From Leptolyngbya sp. Cla-17 (GTDB lineage Bacteria > Cyanobacteriota > Cyanobacteriia > Leptolyngbyales > Leptolyngbyaceae), in the NCBI RefSeq assembly GCF_016807185.1, contig NZ_JAEVYN010000001.1:2320161-2384160 (forward strand): DNA of 64,000 nucleotides. Reading direction: 5' to 3'. The notes beneath the pieces were generated by a model. The model worked only from the letters and a program-made list of their open reading frames with translations. It searched no databases and was not told where the DNA came from. Within the stretch, counting starts at the first letter, position 1. Each line of letters starts with the position of its first letter. A program made the translations under genes and the position numbers. This document shows positions 1 to 9,140 of this stretch, piece by piece.

Positions 1-168
1 CAAATTAATTTGCTGTTTTTGACATATTCCTGAAACTGGCTGGTGAGCGTGAAGGAAGAGGGATATCCTTTATGTTTCAGAAAACGGGCGTGTATGTTGC
101 TCGATGAGAATCCGTCCGCGACGAACCAATTCATGTACGCTGAAGGCGTTCCCTTTTCATCCATTGGC

Positions 169-1191
169 ATGGCTAGTAGTACTTGGGATCGTCGGCATAT
201 CCTTTCTTTGGCTGACTTTACACCGTTGGAATATGATACGGTTCTGCAAACAGCGGTCAGTTTTCAGGAAGTTTTATCGCGGCGCACCAAAAAAGTGCCG
301 ACTCTGCAAGGACAGGTGGTCACAAATCTTTTTTTTGAGCCGTCTACTCGCACCCGCAGCAGTTTTGAACTAGCCGCAAAGCGACTATCGGCTGATATCT
401 TGAACTTTACATCGGGCAGTTCTTCGCTGACGAAAGGCGAAACCATTTTAGATACGGCAAAAACCTATCTAGCAATGGGCACCGATATGATGGTTATTCG
501 CCATAAAGAGGCGGGAGTACCCCAAGCGATCGCCGCTGAAATGGATCGCTTGGATGTGAAAGTCAGCGTTCTCAATGCAGGAGATGGGTTGCATGAACAT
601 CCGTCTCAAGCACTGCTGGATCTGTTCACAATTTGCACATTGCTCGATCCCGAAAAACCGCATCTGTCTTTACTGAAGGGCAAAAAGATCGCGATCGTCG
701 GAGATATTTTACATTCCCGCGTTGCCCGTTCTAACATTTGGAGCCTCACTGCTAGCGGAGCCGAAGTCCACCTTGCAGGACCGCCAACGCTGTTACCCAA
801 ACTATTTGCCGACTTCGTGACCGCCGACGGAAACATTCTTCACTCTTCACCCTCCTCCCTAGATCGCAAGCTATTTTTGCACTGGTCGCTAGAGCCAGCC
901 TTGCGAGATGCAGATTTTGTGATGACGCTGCGGTTGCAAAAAGAACGGATGACCAATCATCTATTGCCTAGCCTACGGGAATATCATCATCAGTTTGGTA
1001 TCACTCGCGAGCGCCTAAAGTTTTGCCATCCTACTGTAAAAGTTCTGCATCCAGGTCCCGTCAATCGCGGTGTAGAAATCAACTCTGACCTGATGGACGA
1101 TCCTCAGTTCAGTCTGATTTCCCAGCAGGTCACCAGTGGTGTTGCAGTACGTATGGCATTACTGTACCTCATGGGAATGAGCCGCGTATGA
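169..1191 (+). CDS. pyrB: Aspartate carbamoyltransferase catalytic chain
   Basis: Condenses carbamoyl phosphate with aspartate in pyrimidine synthesis; cytosolic. The carbamoyl-phosphate loop [13 protein letters not shown] is clear near residue 55, and [23 protein letters not shown] and the C-terminal [12 protein letters not shown] follow in family order. The reading frame is open upstream to a GTG at 43, but the extra 42 residues look non-conserved. I start at ATG 169 ([12 protein letters not shown]), giving 340 residues, normal for the family. No pyrI-type regulatory subunit lies next to it. It converges on the gene at 1290-1916. Function is confident; the start is an inference. Confidence 0.95.
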   Translation: MASSTWDRRHILSLADFTPLEYDTVLQTAVSFQEVLSRRTKKVPTLQGQVVTNLFFEPSTRTRSSFELAAKRLSADILNFTSGSSSLTKGETILDTAKTYLAMGTDMMVIRHKEAGVPQAIAAEMDRLDVKVSVLNAGDGLHEHPSQALLDLFTICTLLDPEKPHLSLLKGKKIAIVGDILHSRVARSNIWSLTASGAEVHLAGPPTLLPKLFADFVTADGNILHSSPSSLDRKLFLHWSLEPALRDADFVMTLRLQKERMTNHLLPSLREYHHQFGITRERLKFCHPTVKVLHPGPVNRGVEINSDLMDDPQFSLISQQVTSGVAVRMALLYLMGMSRV

Positions 1192-1199
1192 AGAGTGTT

Positions 1200-1262
1200 G
1201 GGTTTGACATTCAGAGATAACTAGTGTACGAGTTCTGAGATCGTTACTCAAATGCCAAACCT
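1200..1262. terminator. Inverted repeat between convergent genes
   Basis: GGTTTGACATT near 1201 pairs with AATGCCAAACC near 1252, with one mismatch, across the gap between two convergent genes. There is no clear T-run, so a bidirectional terminator role is a guess. Confidence 0.3.
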
Positions 1263-1289
1263 CTACGCAATCTCAGACTGATTGAATTT

Positions 1290-1916
1290 TCATTTCTCAC
1301 TTTTTTCAGCCATCTTGGCACCTAGTTCTACTTGCATCCGTTGTATTGGGTCGGGAGCGCTGACTGTTGCTTTCGCTTTACCAAACCAGACTTTTGCAAG
1401 ATCCCAGAATCTTTCAAGCTGTTGCTTGAGTTGCTGATAGCGATCGCCATATTTTTTTGATAGTTGAGCATCAACCGAATTAAGGCGAATTTTAACTTCA
1501 GCGTAGCGCTCCATGAACAGTGCATATTGCTGAGTGCGTTTTACAGCATTCAACACCGCTGCCATTAAAGATTGCATATCCGCAGAGGTTTGATTGCCAG
1601 AAGCTTCAATTTCTGCCAGTGCGCCCCCAATATCTGCCGCACTATGGTTGCTATCTTGAATGCCTTCAACAATGCCCTCAACCGACGCGTTCACATCTGC
1701 TTGGGTGTTGTTGCCTGTTTTATTCAGGATGTCGATCACGCTTGCAATGCTGTCTTTTGCGATCGTGCGAACTTCACCCGAACCGCCTTTTACTTCCGCA
1801 ATCGATTGAGCTACAGCATTTTTAAATATCTCGCGAATTTTTTCAACTCGCAAGCCGCCTTCAGCTTTTGCTTTCTGCAAATCAGCAGTAATTTTTTCTG
1901 TCATTAGAGTAGTCAT
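1290..1916 (-). CDS. Conserved alpha-helical protein of unknown function
   Basis: 208 residues, soluble, with no signal peptide or membrane segment. It is rich in Ala, Lys, Glu and Gln. The N-terminal half (residues 1-120) reads as amphipathic helices (KITADLQKAKAEG, VRTIAKDSIASVIDILNKTG), and residues 130-190 look like a coiled coil (YQQLKQQLERFWDLAKVWFG). A strong GAAGGAGAT ribosome site precedes the ATG, supporting the start and the reality of the gene. The next gene on the same strand is the small DUF1232 membrane protein 97 bases upstream, so the two may be co-transcribed. I do not recognise a function. Confidence 0.75.
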   Translation of the reverse strand: MTTLMTEKITADLQKAKAEGGLRVEKIREIFKNAVAQSIAEVKGGSGEVRTIAKDSIASVIDILNKTGNNTQADVNASVEGIVEGIQDSNHSAADIGGALAEIEASGNQTSADMQSLMAAVLNAVKRTQQYALFMERYAEVKIRLNSVDAQLSKKYGDRYQQLKQQLERFWDLAKVWFGKAKATVSAPDPIQRMQVELGAKMAEKSEK

Positions 1917-2013
1917 GAGAAATCTCCTTCAAAGATATAAAAGTAGTGGATGAGAAAGTTGTCACTTGTAAAAGCTGTCATTTGTAGATGACTAGACAAT
2001 GATTGAATCTGGA

Positions 2014-2331
2014 CTAACTGAGAGAAACACTTTCAACATCAATGGCAGGTGTTTCAGCATCAATCACTGAGTTATTTGAAAACTTGTTTTTCCGAGCTTT
2101 GAGGCGATCGCTCATTATCTGAGAAACTTCCGAAACGAGCACGGTTGCAATCAAGCCATCATCAATCATGCCAACAATGGGCAAAAAATCTGGTATTGCA
2201 TCAAAGGGATTTAACAAATAAACTAGGCTTCCCAAAATCAACCACAGGCCCCATTTGGGATGGCGCATTGTGTTGCGATACCAATTAAAAACCACGTTTG
2301 ATAAGGCTTTCACTGCCAATTTGTTTTTCAT
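2014..2331 (-). CDS. YkvA/DUF1232 family small membrane protein
   Basis: 105 residues. Residues 27-75 carry the DUF1232 signature: one hydrophobic segment (WGLWLILGSLVYLL) followed by NPFDAIPDFLPIVGMIDDG. Members are small membrane proteins of unknown biochemical role, common in bacteria and plants. AGGGGAT lies just upstream of the ATG. It is upstream of, and probably co-transcribed with, the helical protein at 1290-1916. Its 5' flank now faces an IS630 insertion. Family assignment is confident; function is unknown. Confidence 0.85.
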   Translation of the reverse strand: MKNKLAVKALSNVVFNWYRNTMRHPKWGLWLILGSLVYLLNPFDAIPDFLPIVGMIDDGLIATVLVSEVSQIMSDRLKARKNKFSNNSVIDAETPAIDVESVSLS

Positions 2332-2597
2332 TTAATCCCCTTTAACTCACAAATTCATCATCTCAAACTGACATGAATAAATCTGGTGTGGAGAACCTCA
2401 CGATTTGTCGTGGTAAGCCCACTTTTTGTGGTCAGCCGATCTGAGTTGAGCGGTTATCCGAATTGGGACAAACATAGAGCGGTGAAGCGTGTTTACGTTG
2501 AGGAACAAATCTAGAGTGTCGTAACAGCATTAGCTCTGTGAACAACGAAAATCAGCGTTACCATTTTTTAGACAACACTATTTTTTGACCACAACTA
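2332..2597. other. Gene-free flank next to the IS630 insertion
   Basis: 266 bases without a supportable gene. It lies between the DUF1232 start and the IS630 left end. Before the insertion it would have been the intergenic region of a divergent pair (DUF1232 and msrA), so it probably holds the displaced msrA promoter. A GTGGTCA/TGACCAC pair (near 2430 and 2587) is present, of unknown meaning. Confidence 0.5.
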
Positions 2598-3807
2598 GTG
2601 TTTAGTCAATTATTAATAGACGGGTAAAGCCGCTTTAATTTCACCCTGGCATCCGCCGTCGCAAAGCGCCAGTCAATCCAGGTTTCCTCATGATTGCGGT
2701 TGTCCTGCCAAGCTGCAACTTCCCGCTTGAGCACATCCATATCAGGAATGCGACGATCCAAACATTGACGACTCAAAATACTCAGTTCAATTTCAGCCAT
2801 GTTTAACCAACTGCCATGCTTAGGAGTATGACAAAACTCCAAGCGGCTCAAAATTCGCTGCGCTTCGGTTGGCTCAAAGGCTTTGTAAAGTGAAGCGGGT
2901 GAATGGGTGTTGAGATTATCGGCAATGACGATCACTTTGTCGGCTTGGGCATAATCTACATCGACCAAGGTTTTGAGCAAGTGGGCATAATCGAGGGCTG
3001 TGCGTTGCTTTGTCACTTCCACCCGCCGCCATCCCACCATCGGTTCACTCACCATAAACAAGTTCGCTGTGCCGTTGCGTTCATACTCATAATCGACCCG
3101 TTCCGGTTGTCCCCGCTCTGCTGGCATGGGAACGAGGGTTTCTTTGACTAATTGCTTGGTTGCCTCATCAATGCAAACCACTGGAACGTTGGGGTTATAA
3201 GCTGTTTGATACAGGTCCAGCACTGCTTCCATTCGCCAGACAAACTCTGCGTTTTGCTCCGGTGGAATTACCCAGCACTCTTGCCGCCAGGGTTGCAGTT
3301 CGTTTTTTTCAGCACTTGTCGCACGCTTTCATGACTCAACTGTTCGACATACCCCAGTTCCACCATTTGATCTGCCAATAATCGCAACGTCCAGCGCCCC
3401 TTTCCCTCGGGAGCCTCACTACATCGCAATGCGATCAAATGTGCCTCACTTTCCCCATCCAACTTTCTTTTTCGTCCTCCACCCGGACGGCTTTTAAGCG
3501 CAGCTTCCAGACCTTCTTCGACAAATCGTTGCCGCACCCGCTCAATCGTTCGCAAACTAATGTCAAAGGCATCTTTGATGTCCTGGTCACGCCAACTCCC
3601 GTTCGGTTGATTGCAATCCGCTTTCAGAAGAATCCGCGCATGATTGATCGTGTAGGCAGCTCGTTTGCCGGTCGTGACCAGTTGTTCGAGAGACTGCCGT
3701 TCTGTTTCGTTTAAGTTAACGATGTACTTTTTAACCATACCAGCACCGTTGAAAGGACTGACTCAATCTTACTCCTTCTACTCGTCACTTCTTGATTGAC
3801 TGAACAC
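2598..3807 (-). mobile_element. IS630-family insertion sequence, type A, complete
   Basis: The ends form terminal inverted repeats: GTGTTTAGTCAATTA reading in from 2598, against GTGTTCAGTCAATCA reading in from 3807. Both ends are bounded by TA (2596-2597 and 3808-3809), the target duplication expected of IS630/Tc1-mariner elements. The single transposase is read on the minus strand through an A7 frameshift site. The element is about 1.2 kb and looks intact. Its right end is 4 bases from the msrA ATG. Confidence 0.9.
2606..3738 (-). CDS. IS630-family transposase made by -1 frameshift
   Basis: DDE transposase in two overlapping frames. The first frame (3738 to 3268, 156 residues) holds the helix-turn-helix region (DIKDAFDISLRTIERVRQRF) and an Arg-rich linker. 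The second frame, whose first ATG is at 3232, carries the catalytic core: CIDE, then VIADNLNTH, then a Glu in NMAEIELS. The frames meet at CTG AAA AAA ACG (A7, seen as T7 at 3303-3309). Slipping back one base reads LKKNELQPW into the second frame. Both halves are otherwise free of damage, so I read this as programmed -1 frameshifting or slippage rather than a broken gene. The stop codon lies inside the terminal repeat. Confidence 0.85.
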
Positions 3808-3811
3808 TAGT

Positions 3812-4279
3812 ATGGAAACAGCAACCTTTGGAGCCGGATGTTTTTGGGGCATTGAAACCGCTTTTCGTCAGGTTAAAGGTGTGACAAAAACGTCTGTTGG
3901 TTATATGGGTGGGCATTTTGAAAACCCAATTTATCTAGATGTTTGCGCTCGCATCACCGGACATGCTGAAGTGGTGCAGGTGGAGTATGACCCAGCGATC
4001 GCGCCCTACATAGCCTTACTGAACTTATTTTGGAGTATTCACGATCCGACCAGTCTGAATCGTCAAGGCGCTGATCGTGGCGAGCAATATCGCTCCGTTA
4101 TTTTCTTTCATACCCCAGCCCAAGAATCAGCAGCAAAACGCTCTGTGCATGATTTACAGCAGTCTGGAACATACGATAAGCCCATCGTTACTCAGATTAA
4201 ACCCGCAGGGAAGTACTGGCTGGCAGAAGACTATCACCAGCAATATCACGAGAAAAAAGAGGCTTTGTTGCCGCGCTGA
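3812..4279 (+). CDS. msrA: Peptide methionine-S-sulfoxide reductase
   Basis: Reduces methionine-S-sulfoxide in oxidised proteins using thioredoxin; cytosolic. The catalytic motif GCFWG is at residues 9-13, so Cys10 is the nucleophile. GYMGG, the HAEVVQVEYDP segment and YRSVIFF are present. At 155 residues it is at the short end of the family but has the core. The IS630 element ends 4 bases upstream, and I see no Shine-Dalgarno sequence in the remaining leader. The enzyme therefore looks complete while its expression signals have been displaced; it may depend on readthrough or a promoter inside the IS. Confidence 0.93.
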   Translation: METATFGAGCFWGIETAFRQVKGVTKTSVGYMGGHFENPIYLDVCARITGHAEVVQVEYDPAIAPYIALLNLFWSIHDPTSLNRQGADRGEQYRSVIFFHTPAQESAAKRSVHDLQQSGTYDKPIVTQIKPAGKYWLAEDYHQQYHEKKEALLPR

Positions 4280-4451
4280 GAAAGGACTAGGGCATAGTGT
4301 TTCGCTGATTTCAACCGAAAGGGAGATGTAATTTTATTTGGGAATAAGGATTCTTAGTCTGTGGAGGTATTTCCAGCTTTAACAGCCGCACAGTCACAGT
4401 CTATAGAACTGGCAGCCTGTACAGAGCTTACTGGCACTCGAAGGAAAGGAT

Positions 4452-7400
4452 ATGATTCAACTTACATTTCTACCCATGCCACTATCTATAAATCAGCTAA
4501 CTCAGCTTTGGATTGCCCAAGTGCCAGTTACACCGGGCACTGCTGCACCATTAGTGGCTCCGTCCCTGTTTACAGGTTCACATTTTTTTACTGCTTTAAT
4601 TTCTGGAATCTTGTTAGCTTTTGCAATGCAACTTCTGCTAACGAACCTTTCCGTTGCGGCTGGCATTTCTTATCTTGGACGATCCTCTAGTTCAAATGAC
4701 CATCATTCTGATAGCAGCAGCGGTTCGACTGTTCGCACAATCGGTACGGGTGTTGGTCTTTGGACACTCCTGACGGTAACGATCGCCCTGTTTATTGCTT
4801 GCTGGCTAGCCGTGCAGCTGGGCTTTTTAGGCGTTACAAGATCGGATTCAAATACAGACTATGTCAGATTGGGTGCAATCATTGGTCTGGTTATTTGGGC
4901 TGCATATTTCACGCTCTTAGTTTGGGTGAGTTCTAGCACCGTTGGCTCATTGGTTGGTTCCGTAGTCAACGCTGCCACCTCTGGTTTTCAGAGTGTGTTA
5001 GGCGCAGCGACATCCGCCATTGGCAGCAAAATGGCTCAACAACAGGTAATTTCAACCGCCGAAGCTGTTGCCGCCACTGTTCGGAATGAGTTGGGTTCTG
5101 CGATCGACCCTAATAGCATTCGAGAATCAGTCGAGAGTTATGTTAAGGGTTTGCCATTACCCAAGTTTGATACATCTCAACTTCGCAAAGATTTTGAAGG
5201 GATATTGAACGATCCCGAAATTGCGGCATTGGCAGAGGGCGGTGGTTTGGGTCAAGTTGATCGTCAAACCTTTGTGGATTTGGTTAGCAAGCGCACTGAC
5301 TTTTCAAAAAGTGACGTGAACCGAATCGCTGATTTATTGGAAGGCGTGTGGAAGCAAACAATCGGGCAGAGATCGAAACGCGATCCTTTAGCAGAAGTCA
5401 CTGAGTATTTGCAGTCTACCCAGCCTGGACAGCTTCAGATTAAAGAGCTAAACGCCAAACTGGATCAGCTATTGGCAGCGCAAAGACAGCCGACACCTCA
5501 GCAGGATGCTGCACCTGGCGGGTTAAAGATGACGGTGCAATCAGGCATAACTACGCTCGCTGGGTTGCTAGCCGGACGCACTGATCTGTCAGACTTGAAC
5601 GTTGAGCAAATTCTGAATAAATTGAAGCTAGCTCCTGAGAAAGTTGTAGCTCAAGGCAGTCAGGCGATCGCGCAGATAAAAGGAGGCGGCGATTCTGCCT
5701 ATAGCCCCATCCGCAATGACGTTGAGCAATATCTACAAACCAAGTATTCCTGGCAAATGAACCGGGAAACCGTTGAAAAAGAATTTCGCGAGATTTTGTT
5801 TGATCCACAAGCCGATCCTGGAGAAATTGCTCAACAGTTGATGCAGCTGAATCGCTCGTTTTTTGTCGATAAGCTAGTTGCTCGTGGCGTTTTCACTCAA
5901 GATAAAATTCAGCAGCTTGCCGACCAACTCGAAGCGACTCGGCGCGATGTGTTGGCAGGAGCCTTAGCCGCTAAAGAAATTGAGGTTGAAACTGACTTAC
6001 AAGAGCGAGTCAATATTTATCTGACGCTTACCCCGCTAGATCAATTGCGTTCTAATGAACCTCTGCCAGCATTCACAGCACTTTTGCGAGATGACAATAC
6101 AAGCGCAGATGCGTTGACAACACGGTTATCTACTTATAATCGCGAAACTCTGCGACAAATTTTGCTGAAGCGGCAAGATACGATGCCAGAGGATTTAGAG
6201 CCAATCTTAAACGCACTGGAATCGACCCGCGATCGCGTGTTGTTTGATGCCAAATCAGTGGATGAGCAAGCCAAGCAAAAAATGGCGGAATCTCAACAGC
6301 GTTTGGAATCTTACCTGAAAAACACTGGCAAATCAGAGTTGAACCCTGAAGGGATCAAACGCGATTTGCAGCTACTGATGAACGATCCCCAGTCCGGCTT
6401 TGCTGCCCTGCGAAGTCGAGCTTCTAAAATGGATCGTGACACTTTGGTTCAGCTACTGCGTCAACGGGACGACATGAATGAATCAGAAGTCAATCAAGTA
6501 TTGGATCAGGTGGAATCGAACTGGAACACTTTTACTCACTCACCTAGCATCCTTGCGGACAATGTGAAAGGAAAAGTAGACGAAACTCAGACTGCGATCG
6601 CAGATTATCTACGTCGAACAAATCTAGAAGAGCTGAACCCCGAAGGTATTCAACGAGATTTAAAAACACTGCTAGATGATCCTAAAGAAGGCACCCTAGC
6701 CCTCCGTCGCAGATTGTCAAAGATCGATCGCGAAACTCTAGTGCAGTTGCTTAGCCAGCGACAAGACTTGAGCAAAGAGCAAGTCAATCAAACGATTGAT
6801 CAAGTGCAAGAAGCCATTCGCGGAGTCATTCGTTCGCCACGCCGATTGGCACTACGAACCCAACAGCGAGTTATGGATTTTGAATCCACTGTAGAGGACT
6901 ATCTCCGCAATACAGATAAGGATGAACTTAGTCCTGAAGGCATTAAGCGCGACTTGGCTCTGCTGACCCAATCGCCTAAAGCCGGGCTACAAAATTTGGG
7001 CGATCGCTTGTCTCGCTTTGATCGGTCTACGCTGATTGCATTGCTCTCTCAGCGCAAAGATATGACCCCTGAAGAAGCTGAGCGCGTTGTCGCCCAGGTT
7101 GAGTCAACCCGCGATCAACTGATGGATCAAATGCGCCTGGTGCAATATCGCATGCAGGAAGTAATTGATCGGATTTTTGGTCGCGTTCGCGATTATCTTA
7201 ACTCTCTCGATCGCCCAGAGCTAAACTATGAAAGCATCAAGACTGATGTTCGCACCTTGTTTGATGACCCCCAAGCGGGCTTTGATGCCTTGCGCAATCG
7301 GTTAGGTCATTTTGATCGCGGTACGCTTGTCGCCATCATGAGTTCTCGTGACGACATCTCTGAGGCAGATGCAAATCGCATTATCGACCAAATCGAAGGC

Positions 7401-7598
7401 GCACGAAACAATGTGCTTCAACGCGCTGAATTCGTTCAAACCGAAGTGCAGCGTCGCCTAGAAGATGTGAAGGTGCAAACGCAGCGCCAAATGGAAGAAA
7501 CTCGCAAGGCTGCTGCAACGGCTGCTTGGTGGCTATTTCTTACCGCATTAGTCTCTGCCATAGCCTCCGCTTACGCAGGATCGCTCGGCGCATCCTAA
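4452..7598 (+). CDS. Large membrane-anchored protein with eight ~98-residue helical repeats
   Basis: 1048 residues. Three hydrophobic segments lie at about 45-72, 103-127 and 138-160, and one at the C-terminus (about 1023-1045, AAWWLFLTALVSAIASAYAG). Between them is a tandem array starting near residues 226, 316 (degenerate), 422, 517, 616, 715, 813 and 911. Each unit runs YL..T...EL.PEGI.RDL, then DP..G, then DR.TLV.LLSQR.D, then a helix ending D..E. The last four units are most alike, with 98-99 residue spacing. AAGGAT precedes the ATG. I know of no function. The layout suggests a cytoplasmic or periplasmic helical scaffold tethered at both ends. Downstream are a terminator-like hairpin and a GAF gene. 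Confidence 0.85.
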   Translation: MIQLTFLPMPLSINQLTQLWIAQVPVTPGTAAPLVAPSLFTGSHFFTALISGILLAFAMQLLLTNLSVAAGISYLGRSSSSNDHHSDSSSGSTVRTIGTGVGLWTLLTVTIALFIACWLAVQLGFLGVTRSDSNTDYVRLGAIIGLVIWAAYFTLLVWVSSSTVGSLVGSVVNAATSGFQSVLGAATSAIGSKMAQQQVISTAEAVAATVRNELGSAIDPNSIRESVESYVKGLPLPKFDTSQLRKDFEGILNDPEIAALAEGGGLGQVDRQTFVDLVSKRTDFSKSDVNRIADLLEGVWKQTIGQRSKRDPLAEVTEYLQSTQPGQLQIKELNAKLDQLLAAQRQPTPQQDAAPGGLKMTVQSGITTLAGLLAGRTDLSDLNVEQILNKLKLAPEKVVAQGSQAIAQIKGGGDSAYSPIRNDVEQYLQTKYSWQMNRETVEKEFREILFDPQADPGEIAQQLMQLNRSFFVDKLVARGVFTQDKIQQLADQLEATRRDVLAGALAAKEIEVETDLQERVNIYLTLTPLDQLRSNEPLPAFTALLRDDNTSADALTTRLSTYNRETLRQILLKRQDTMPEDLEPILNALESTRDRVLFDAKSVDEQAKQKMAESQQRLESYLKNTGKSELNPEGIKRDLQLLMNDPQSGFAALRSRASKMDRDTLVQLLRQRDDMNESEVNQVLDQVESNWNTFTHSPSILADNVKGKVDETQTAIADYLRRTNLEELNPEGIQRDLKTLLDDPKEGTLALRRRLSKIDRETLVQLLSQRQDLSKEQVNQTIDQVQEAIRGVIRSPRRLALRTQQRVMDFESTVEDYLRNTDKDELSPEGIKRDLALLTQSPKAGLQNLGDRLSRFDRSTLIALLSQRKDMTPEEAERVVAQVESTRDQLMDQMRLVQYRMQEVIDRIFGRVRDYLNSLDRPELNYESIKTDVRTLFDDPQAGFDALRNRLGHFDRGTLVAIMSSRDDISEADANRIIDQIEGARNNVLQRAEFVQTEVQRRLEDVKVQTQRQMEETRKAAATAAWWLFLTALVSAIASAYAGSLGAS

Positions 7599-7652
7599 AT
7601 CAGGAGCAGGGGCTAGGAGTTGTGGACTAAACAATACCTGCCCCTTCCTGAT
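7599..7652 (+). terminator. Hairpin after the repeat-protein gene
   Basis: ATCAGGAGCAGGGGC just after the stop codon pairs with GCCCCTTCCTGAT at 7640-7652, apart from a two-base bulge. It is a plausible terminator, but no long T-run follows. Confidence 0.5.
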
Positions 7653-7687
7653 AATTCAAAATCGAAACCTTCCTATTGCTCACAAGT

Positions 7688-7719
7688 CCCCTCTTTCCCG
7701 CTTGGAAAGGAGGGGTTTT
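7688..7719 (+). terminator. Hairpin plus T4 in the GAF gene leader
   Basis: CCCCTCTTTCC (7688-7698) pairs with GGAAAGGAGGGG (7704-7715) with one bulged base, followed by TTTT. It lies 12 bases before the GAF ATG, so it is either a second terminator for the upstream gene or a leader hairpin limiting GAF expression. Confidence 0.5.
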
Positions 7720-7731
7720 CCAAGGGAATTT

Positions 7732-8256
7732 ATGGTTAGTCAATTACATCTTCAATTGCAGGCTATTCTTCAATCTGAAGCGACTCCAGACAATATTTTT
7801 GCAGCGCTGTTGCCTGTTTTAGGGGAAATTTTGCAGTGCGATCGCTGCTTCCTTTACTTACGCAACCCTCACAATCAGCTTGGCAAAGTACCTTTCTGCT
7901 GGCAACGCACACCCGATATTCCTCAAATATTAGATGCCGACTGGAAACCTGAACCAGAATCGTTGTCTCAAGATCCACTGTTTACCGCTGCTCTACAAGC
8001 TAAACCGTCGGTCTATGTAGAAGATGTGGAAACAGCCGATCCACAAATCGTGAATCGCGACTTTGAGCAAAAAAACTTTGGACACCGTGCCTTAATTCAT
8101 GCTCATTTGCATCAGGATGGTCTGCTGTGGGGGATTCTACAGCCTTGCATCTTTGGTCATCTCAGAATTTGGACTGCTGGCGATCGTGCTGTCATGGCTC
8201 AAGTAGAGCAGGCAGTTACCCCACTCGCGATCGCCTACATAACAGCCAATCGTTAG
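7732..8256 (+). CDS. GAF domain protein
   Basis: 174 residues, essentially one GAF domain. It has an N-terminal helix (LQLQAILQSEATPDNIFAALLPVLGEIL), a CDRCFLYLRNP strand, a ligand-pocket region around ADPQIVNRDF, and the C-terminal AQVEQAVTPLAIAY helix typical of phytochrome-like and adenylate-cyclase GAF domains. No kinase or output domain is attached, so it would act as a stand-alone sensor or binding module; the ligand is unknown. An open frame begins at a TTG at 7702, but the ATG at 7732 (after GGGA) fits better. The DUF3891 gene follows 35 bases later on the same strand. Confidence 0.8.
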   Translation: MVSQLHLQLQAILQSEATPDNIFAALLPVLGEILQCDRCFLYLRNPHNQLGKVPFCWQRTPDIPQILDADWKPEPESLSQDPLFTAALQAKPSVYVEDVETADPQIVNRDFEQKNFGHRALIHAHLHQDGLLWGILQPCIFGHLRIWTAGDRAVMAQVEQAVTPLAIAYITANR

Positions 8257-8291
8257 GTTCCACTATTTATTTTGCAAATCGGAGTCATTGA

Positions 8292-9020
8292 ATGATTGTT
8301 AATCTCACTCAAGATGGTTGGCAAGTGATTTATCATCGTGCCCACGCCCTACTAGCCGCCGAACTTGCTGGACATTGGCACAGAGATAATGTGCCAGAAC
8401 GCTTTTATGAAACTATTGCCGCGATTTCTCACCATGACGATCTCGAAAAAGAATGGGAAGGCGACGAGTTGACCGAAGCTGGCGCACCGCTAGATTTTAC
8501 CTTGGGTCGGGGAGATTCAACTGAGCCACTCCGACAGCATCTTTTAGACGCTCGCTATCGTGGTCGCTGGGTTACATTGTTGACCTCCAAACACATCTCT
8601 TATCTTAGTCAAGATAAATGGGGAAGCTCTAAAGAATGGGATCAGTTCTTAAATGAGCAGGTGGAAAATCAGGAGAAGTGGAGTAAAGAGTTAGGTGTTG
8701 AAAAGGATGAAGTAGAACGGGCTTATCAGTTTATGCTGTGGTGCGATCGCCTATCGCTGATCTTGGCACAAAACCAAGTTCCCGAAGATCAGCGATCGCT
8801 GGAGATTACCAGCGGCATTGATAATCAGCGATATGACATTCGTCAGCTTAGCAATGGACATCTGACTATTGAGCCATGGCCGTTTGAAGAAGAATTTACC
8901 GTCAATGTAGAAGCTTCTTGCTTATCAGAACTCAAGTTTAATAACAATGATGCACTCGTCAAAGCACTACAATCAGCACCCATTAAAATTCTAACCTGGA
9001 CTTTTTCTGAAAAAGAGTAG
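8292..9020 (+). CDS. DUF3891 family protein
   Basis: 242 residues, soluble. The N-terminus VIYHRAHALLAAELAGHW and the ISHHDDLEKEWEGDEL segment (residues 46-62) match the DUF3891 family. The His/Asp pairs (HRAH, SHHDD) resemble metal-binding HD-type phosphohydrolase motifs, but catalysis has not been assigned as far as I know. It follows the GAF gene closely and probably shares its transcript. It converges on the radical SAM gene, with a CGGAGT/ACTCCG tract between them. Confidence 0.85.
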   Translation: MIVNLTQDGWQVIYHRAHALLAAELAGHWHRDNVPERFYETIAAISHHDDLEKEWEGDELTEAGAPLDFTLGRGDSTEPLRQHLLDARYRGRWVTLLTSKHISYLSQDKWGSSKEWDQFLNEQVENQEKWSKELGVEKDEVERAYQFMLWCDRLSLILAQNQVPEDQRSLEITSGIDNQRYDIRQLSNGHLTIEPWPFEEEFTVNVEASCLSELKFNNNDALVKALQSAPIKILTWTFSEKE

Positions 9021-9059
9021 ATTCATTCAGCAATTCAAAGTAGCAACAACTTTTTAGAT

Positions 9060-9140
9060 AGTTCGGAGTTAAAAAGTGCGGAGTCCAATGTATCAATTCT
9101 AATTGCACTCCGTACCCATAACTCCTTACTCCGCACTTCC
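9060..9140. repeat. CGGAGT...ACTCCG tract at a convergent junction
   Basis: TTCGGAGTT and GTGCGGAGTCC (9061-9084) face GCACTCCGTAC and TTACTCCGCAC (about 9102-9137) in inverted orientation. The whole tract fills the gap between two convergent genes and can fold into a long stem. Related tracts occur near 33880-33981 and 62419-62760. Confidence 0.6.

Noticed and set aside
2606..3738. IS630-A transposase as a pseudogene
   Set aside because: The only defect is a -1 shift exactly at A7, with all catalytic residues and both ends intact, which fits programmed frameshifting better.
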